Source of the DNA: Actinomycetes bacterium
GTDB lineage: Bacteria; Actinomycetota; Acidimicrobiia; Acidimicrobiales; Acidimicrobiaceae
Assembly (NCBI GenBank): GCA_021819025.1
Contig: JAKASN010000039.1
Span: forward strand, 1-9,160
DNA length: 9,160 bases
Direction: 5' to 3'
The position numbers were made by a program, and so were the translations under genes. How positions within the stretch are numbered: position 1 is the first letter of the stretch; every line of letters begins with the position of its first letter. Of the stretch, positions 6,421-9,160 are shown one piece after another. The notes under the pieces are model-generated. The model made no database searches. It was given only the letters and a program-made list of their open reading frames with translations, and was not told the DNA's origin.

Positions 6421-7822
6421 TTCTCACCGGCGGGATTTGCAGTTGAGGGGCTTCAGAAGTGGGGGGACTCAGCACAAGTTCGTGCTCGAGATGCTCTGGG
6501 CTTTGGAGATCATCGTCGGAAATCGGGACTTTGAGTTCGGTGGGAAAGGTCAAGGTAAAAGTGCTTCCGTGTCCGTACTGAGACGAGACGGTAATCTTGC
6601 CACCCAAAGTGAGCGCCGCTTTTCGTGCTATGGACAGCCCGAGGCCCGTGCCACCGCTCGCGCGATCTCGAGCGTCATTGGCGCGGTAGAGACGGTCGAA
6701 AATCCGCTCGAGGTGTCTCTCTTCAATGCCGATGCCGGTATCGGCGACGGAGATCGCGAAGAGCTCTTTTGCAACCGTCCGCCCGGTAAGGGTGATGGAT
6801 CCTCCGGAGTTCACATAACGTATTGCATTGGTGATGAGATTATCTAAAACGGTCTCGATGAGCCTGCGATCTTGAATGAGCCGAAAATTGTCGCAGCTGA
6901 AGTTGAAGTCGATACCTTTTCGGCGCGTTTCGGGCAAAAAGCGCTGGTACTCGGCTCGACAGAGCTCATCGGAGTCGAAGGCGGTGCGTGAGGCGGTGGC
7001 ACCGAGCTCCAAGGAGTCCAGGGCACGGAGATCTTCAAGGAGCCGATAGATCCGGCGCGTTTCCGAAGCAATCAGCTCAGCGGCTTCGGCGCGCTCGGAT
7101 TCGTCGTCGATGGTGGAGTCCGCCACGGCGATGGCAAGACCGGTGACCGCGTTGATTGGGGTGGCGATTTCATGAACCAGATCGGAGAGGAATCGCCTTT
7201 GTTCGGAGTCCGATTCCTCGAGTTTGGCGGCCATATTGTCAAAGGCTGAGGCGAGCTGCTCGAACTCGGGCGGCAACGCGGTGTCGAGTCTCGCGCTCAA
7301 GTCACCCGACTCGATCTTGGCCGCCACCGCTGAAGCCTCCTCGACAGATCCTCCCACCAGCTTTGTAATGATCCGAGTTACCCAGACCGCTCCGGATAGG
7401 ACGCCCAAAACTACGATTGCCGATACCCCGGTCAGTTCGGCCGAGAGCGGAGTGGTATTGGGAGCAGGTGCGGCAACGGTTACCGAGACAGGACCTACTG
7501 ATCGGGTAAAGATCTCTCCTCCGGAAGTTGTCGCAGCGGAGAAGTTGCTGTAGATGACCGAACCTGAACGCACGATGCGCATCTCGATCCCCGGGGTGGC
7601 GTGCGCGATGGCCTCGAAGACTTTGGGAGGTTGGCCATCTTGGGCAAGCTGAAGGACCGATCGCGAAATGGAGCGGGCCTCCGCGGTGAGAGTGCGAGCT
7701 TCGCTGGCGCGTTCGATGCTGTTGGCCACCAAAAAGCTCCCTACGATTCCGATGGCCCCGGTAATAAAGAGCACCGATAGCACCCGGGATCTAATCGATT
7801 TGACGCCTTTTTTGACCATCAT
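6413..7822 (-). CDS. membrane sensor histidine kinase (HAMP, HisKA, HATPase_c)
   Basis: A 469-residue two-component sensor. Domains in order: membrane helix 1 (about 14-34), an extracytoplasmic sensor of about 95 residues (35-130), helix 2 (about 131-150), HAMP linker (about 151-204), dimerisation/phosphoacceptor helix with FLSDLVHEIATPINAV (211-226, H217 phosphorylated), and the ATPase domain. The ATPase domain shows LDNLITNAIRYV (N box, 326-337), ADTGIGI (G1, 360-366), IFDRLYRAN (F box, 374-382) and GGTGLGLSI (G2, 390-398). All catalytic boxes are intact. The H box reads HEIATPI rather than the common HELRTPL. About 40 residues after the kinase fold (430-469) are acidic and proline-rich. 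ATG codons at 7822 and 7819 are adjacent; the ribosome binding site fits 7819 better. It follows the response regulator by 9 bases. The stimulus is unknown. Confidence 0.95.
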   Translation of the reverse strand: MMVKKGVKSIRSRVLSVLFITGAIGIVGSFLVANSIERASEARTLTAEARSISRSVLQLAQDGQPPKVFEAIAHATPGIEMRIVRSGSVIYSNFSAATTSGGEIFTRSVGPVSVTVAAPAPNTTPLSAELTGVSAIVVLGVLSGAVWVTRIITKLVGGSVEEASAVAAKIESGDLSARLDTALPPEFEQLASAFDNMAAKLEESDSEQRRFLSDLVHEIATPINAVTGLAIAVADSTIDDESERAEAAELIASETRRIYRLLEDLRALDSLELGATASRTAFDSDELCRAEYQRFLPETRRKGIDFNFSCDNFRLIQDRRLIETVLDNLITNAIRYVNSGGSITLTGRTVAKELFAISVADTGIGIEERHLERIFDRLYRANDARDRASGGTGLGLSIARKAALTLGGKITVSSQYGHGSTFTLTFPTELKVPISDDDLQSPEHLEHELVLSPPTSEAPQLQIPPVRNG

Positions 7823-7823
7823 G

Positions 7824-7829
7824 TCCTCA
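7824..7829 (-). promoter_or_regulatory. ribosome binding site TGAGGA of the histidine kinase gene
   Basis: Read on the minus strand, GAGG (7828-7825) is 2 bases from the ATG at 7822 and 5 bases from the ATG at 7819. The spacing favours the second codon. The site lies in the 9-base gap after the response regulator stop. Confidence 0.5.
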
Positions 7830-7831
7830 AT

Positions 7832-8518
7832 TTAGGGGTCAAGGCGGTATCCGACGCCTCGCAAGGAGGTGATATTGGCGGCCCTGCCAAGCTTTTTGCG
7901 AAGCGAAGCGACGTGGACGTCGATAGTCTTTTCGGTGATAAATGTGGTACCCCACGCTGCGAGCAGCAGCGCCTCACGCGTAAATACCTTGCCGGGTGCC
8001 GATGCCAGCTTGAAGAGAAGGTCGAACTCCCGCCTCGAGAGGTCGGCCTCGATCGAGTCGACGTAACAGCGTCGTGAATTTGGGTCGATGACCAGATGTT
8101 CGCCGATATGGATCTCGGGAACTCCTTCGTCGCTGCTTAAGGCGCCTTTGAACCTCCTCAAGTGCGCGCGCACTCTGGCAACCACTTCTGGAGCGGAGAA
8201 AGGCTTGGTAATGTAGTCGTCAGCGCCGATTTCGAGTCCCGCGACCTTAGCGGACTCTTCTCCTTTGGCGGTGAGCAAGACGAGGGGAATGTCGGTCTTT
8301 TTTCGCAACTCGCGGACGAGGCCAAAGCCGTCCAATCCGGGCATCATCACGTCGATGAGGGCCAGGTCGACGTGGTGTTGCCCAAAGAGCGAGAGCGCCG
8401 CCTGCGAATCAGGGGCTTCGAGAACACGAAAGCCTTCTTTGGTCAAATAGCTGGAAAGGAGACGCCGAAGCGCGTACTCGTCATCCACGACGAGAATGGT
8501 TCCATTTTCTTCGGCCAT
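7832..8518 (-). CDS. OmpR/PhoB-family response regulator
   Basis: A 228-residue DNA-binding transcription regulator, partner of the adjacent kinase. The receiver domain (about 6-120) has the acidic pair D12/D13 in VVDDE, phosphoacceptor D56 in ALIDVMMPG, T83 in LLTAKGE and K105 in DYITKPFS, so it looks phosphorylation-competent. The C-terminal winged helix (about 134-227) has LSRREFDLLFKLASAPGKVF (160-179), TEKTIDVHVASLRKKLG (195-211) and the wing hairpin ending GVGYRLDP. The ATG at 8518 starts the protein directly before the first receiver strand. The frame runs on to an ATG at 8602, but those 28 extra residues are not receiver sequence. It is the first gene of a three-gene minus-strand operon (regulator, kinase, methyltransferase). 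Autoregulation from the upstream region is likely by analogy with this family, but no operator is proven. Confidence 0.95.
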   Translation of the reverse strand: MAEENGTILVVDDEYALRRLLSSYLTKEGFRVLEAPDSQAALSLFGQHHVDLALIDVMMPGLDGFGLVRELRKKTDIPLVLLTAKGEESAKVAGLEIGADDYITKPFSAPEVVARVRAHLRRFKGALSSDEGVPEIHIGEHLVIDPNSRRCYVDSIEADLSRREFDLLFKLASAPGKVFTREALLLAAWGTTFITEKTIDVHVASLRKKLGRAANITSLRGVGYRLDP

Positions 8519-8705
8519 ATCGTTTCGCCTGCTGCATCTATTCTGACGGACAATGGCGTCATTCCGCTTGCAATAGCGGATCTCGCCACCACTCGTATCC
8601 ATTAACTTGAAGTGGCCCCAAGCGTGAGTCGAACTTTAGCAGAGCCACGCAATTCGATGCTAGGAGCGCGGCCGGGCGTATCGTTTTCAACACGCCATAC
8701 CCTGG

Positions 8706-8745
8706 CCAATTCTTAATTGTTACATTACTTTCTCACTTTAAGCTT
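8706..8745. promoter_or_regulatory. AT-rich block with short repeats, possible promoter or operator area
   Basis: In an otherwise GC-rich stretch this block has the inverted repeat CAATT-CTT-AATTG (8707-8719) and the direct repeat ACTTT-CTC-ACTTT (8727-8739). It sits about 190-230 bases upstream of the response regulator start. OmpR-type regulators bind direct repeats, but the 8-base period does not match a known consensus. I could not pair clean -35 and -10 boxes on either strand. Confidence 0.2.
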
Positions 8746-8769
8746 GACTCTGCCAATGCAATGATGCCG

Positions 8770-8814
8770 AGTTGGCTCCCAACTAGCTTGGCGAGAGCCT
8801 CTCGCTCGGTTGGG
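8770..8814. other. overlapping, mutually exclusive hairpins
   Basis: AGTTGG (8770-8775) and CCAACT (8779-8784) form a 6-pair hairpin with a 3-base loop. CCCAAC (8778-8783) can instead pair with GTTGGG (8809-8814), enclosing a further perfect hairpin GCGAGA (8791-8796) / TCTCGC (8800-8805). The first and the enclosing stems cannot form together. No T-run follows on either strand. Confidence 0.35.
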
Positions 8815-8826
8815 ATAACTTATCGC

Positions 8827-8860
8827 CGCGGCGGCGCTTGAACCCCTTGGTGCCGCCGCG
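8827..8860. repeat. GC-only 9-base inverted repeat
   Basis: CGCGGCGGC (8827-8835) and GCCGCCGCG (8852-8860) are perfect inverted copies separated by 16 bases. This would be a very stable hairpin in RNA. It lacks a T-run, so it is not a standard intrinsic terminator in either direction. Confidence 0.45.
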
Positions 8861-9059
8861 AGCGGTGGGTCGCTGTGGGCGAGCACGGTGTCGGCGGGAA
8901 TAGCTGGGAATCTAATGTCCTCAGGCCCTCCTCAATGCCGCCGCTGAAGCGGCCAGAACTGCCCCGAGTGCAATTTTGCTCGGCGAAGTGCAGCTCACCA
9001 ACGCCAGAGAAGGCCACCTGCAGCTGGTACTTTTGTGACAAATCTGGCGGGATGGTGTC

Positions 9060-9160
9060 CTAAGCCTGAATCCACGCATCGACCCCTCCAAAACCGTCCC
9101 AGGCGCCGATACTCGACGAATCACCCCGATTGAGCGGAGATCTATTCGCTAAAACGAATT
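9060..9160 (-). CDS. possible C-terminal end of an unidentified protein, truncated by window edge
   Basis: The minus-strand frame ending at TAG (9062-9060) is open to the right edge and encodes about 32 visible residues, including RGDSSSIGAWDGFGGVDAWI. Its codons are reasonably coding-like. I recognise no family in so short a piece. The same frame continues after the TAG to about 8820 with plausible protein sequence, so this could instead be a gene broken by a nonsense mutation. A random open frame is also possible. Confidence 0.28.
   Translation of the reverse strand, partial: FVLANRSPLNRGDSSSIGAWDGFGGVDAWIQA

Larger units (their letters stand above)
8519..9059. other. regulator upstream region, no intact gene seen
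   Basis: This interval upstream of the response regulator should contain its promoter. It holds an AT-rich block (8706-8745), two sets of hairpins (8770-8814, 8827-8860) and smaller inverted repeats such as GCCGC/GCGGC (8940-8953) and CCGAG/CTCGG (8964-8983). A minus-strand frame from about 9041 to 8820 has coding-like composition (QKYQLQVAFSGVGELHFAEQ) but no ATG and no good ribosome binding site. I do not call it a gene. Confidence 0.5.

Noticed and set aside
8519..8602. Upstream ATG (8602) for the response regulator
   Set aside because: The 28 extra residues precede the normal receiver start and look like translated non-coding DNA. The ATG at 8518 gives a normal 228-residue regulator.
1..9160. 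CRISPR array, insertion sequence, attachment site or defence system
   Set aside because: No regularly spaced repeats, transposase or integrase motifs, terminal inverted repeats or nuclease/helicase motifs were seen by eye.

Overview
The window most resembles a chromosomal segment from a mid-to-high-GC actinobacterium (Actinomycetota). An Acidimicrobiia-like lineage is a guess only. Grounds are the GC-rich third codon positions, the use of TTG starts, and a set of genes (group-1 glycosyltransferase, two class I methyltransferases, a squalene-cyclase-like toroid protein) whose sequence signatures I recall as recurring together in actinobacterial genomes. No database search was possible, so the taxonomic call is inference.

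Layout, left to right. Positions 1-917 hold the C-terminal part of an MFS exporter entering from the left edge (+). A weak terminator-like hairpin follows, then a stand-alone class I SAM methyltransferase at 1087-1803 (+, TTG start behind a clear ribosome binding site). Positions 1804-2595 are almost 800 bases without a convincing intact gene. They contain a good intrinsic terminator (2086-2112) preceded by a long stem, i.e. a candidate small RNA or leader, a second set of inverted repeats, and on the minus strand an interrupted, coding-like frame that may be a decayed gene.

Positions 2596-5769 form a tight plus-strand operon: glycosyltransferase (GT4-like), class I methyltransferase (4-base overlap) and toroid protein (1-base gap). 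Converging on it from the right is a minus-strand operon, in transcription order: OmpR/PhoB-type response regulator (8518-7832), sensor histidine kinase (7822-6413) and a methyltransferase_24-type enzyme (6420-5755). The last gene overlaps the kinase by 8 bases at its start and the toroid gene by 15 bases at its stop.

Reading these together, the four enzymes look like one uncharacterised pathway that makes and methylates a glycosylated small molecule, lipid or cell-surface glycan. The last enzyme is placed under translational coupling with a two-component system. The product is unknown and none of the pathway assignment is demonstrated by the sequence alone.

Positions 8519-9059, upstream of the regulator, are non-coding or degraded and rich in hairpins. 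A minus-strand open frame at the right edge (9060-9160) may be the end of another gene.
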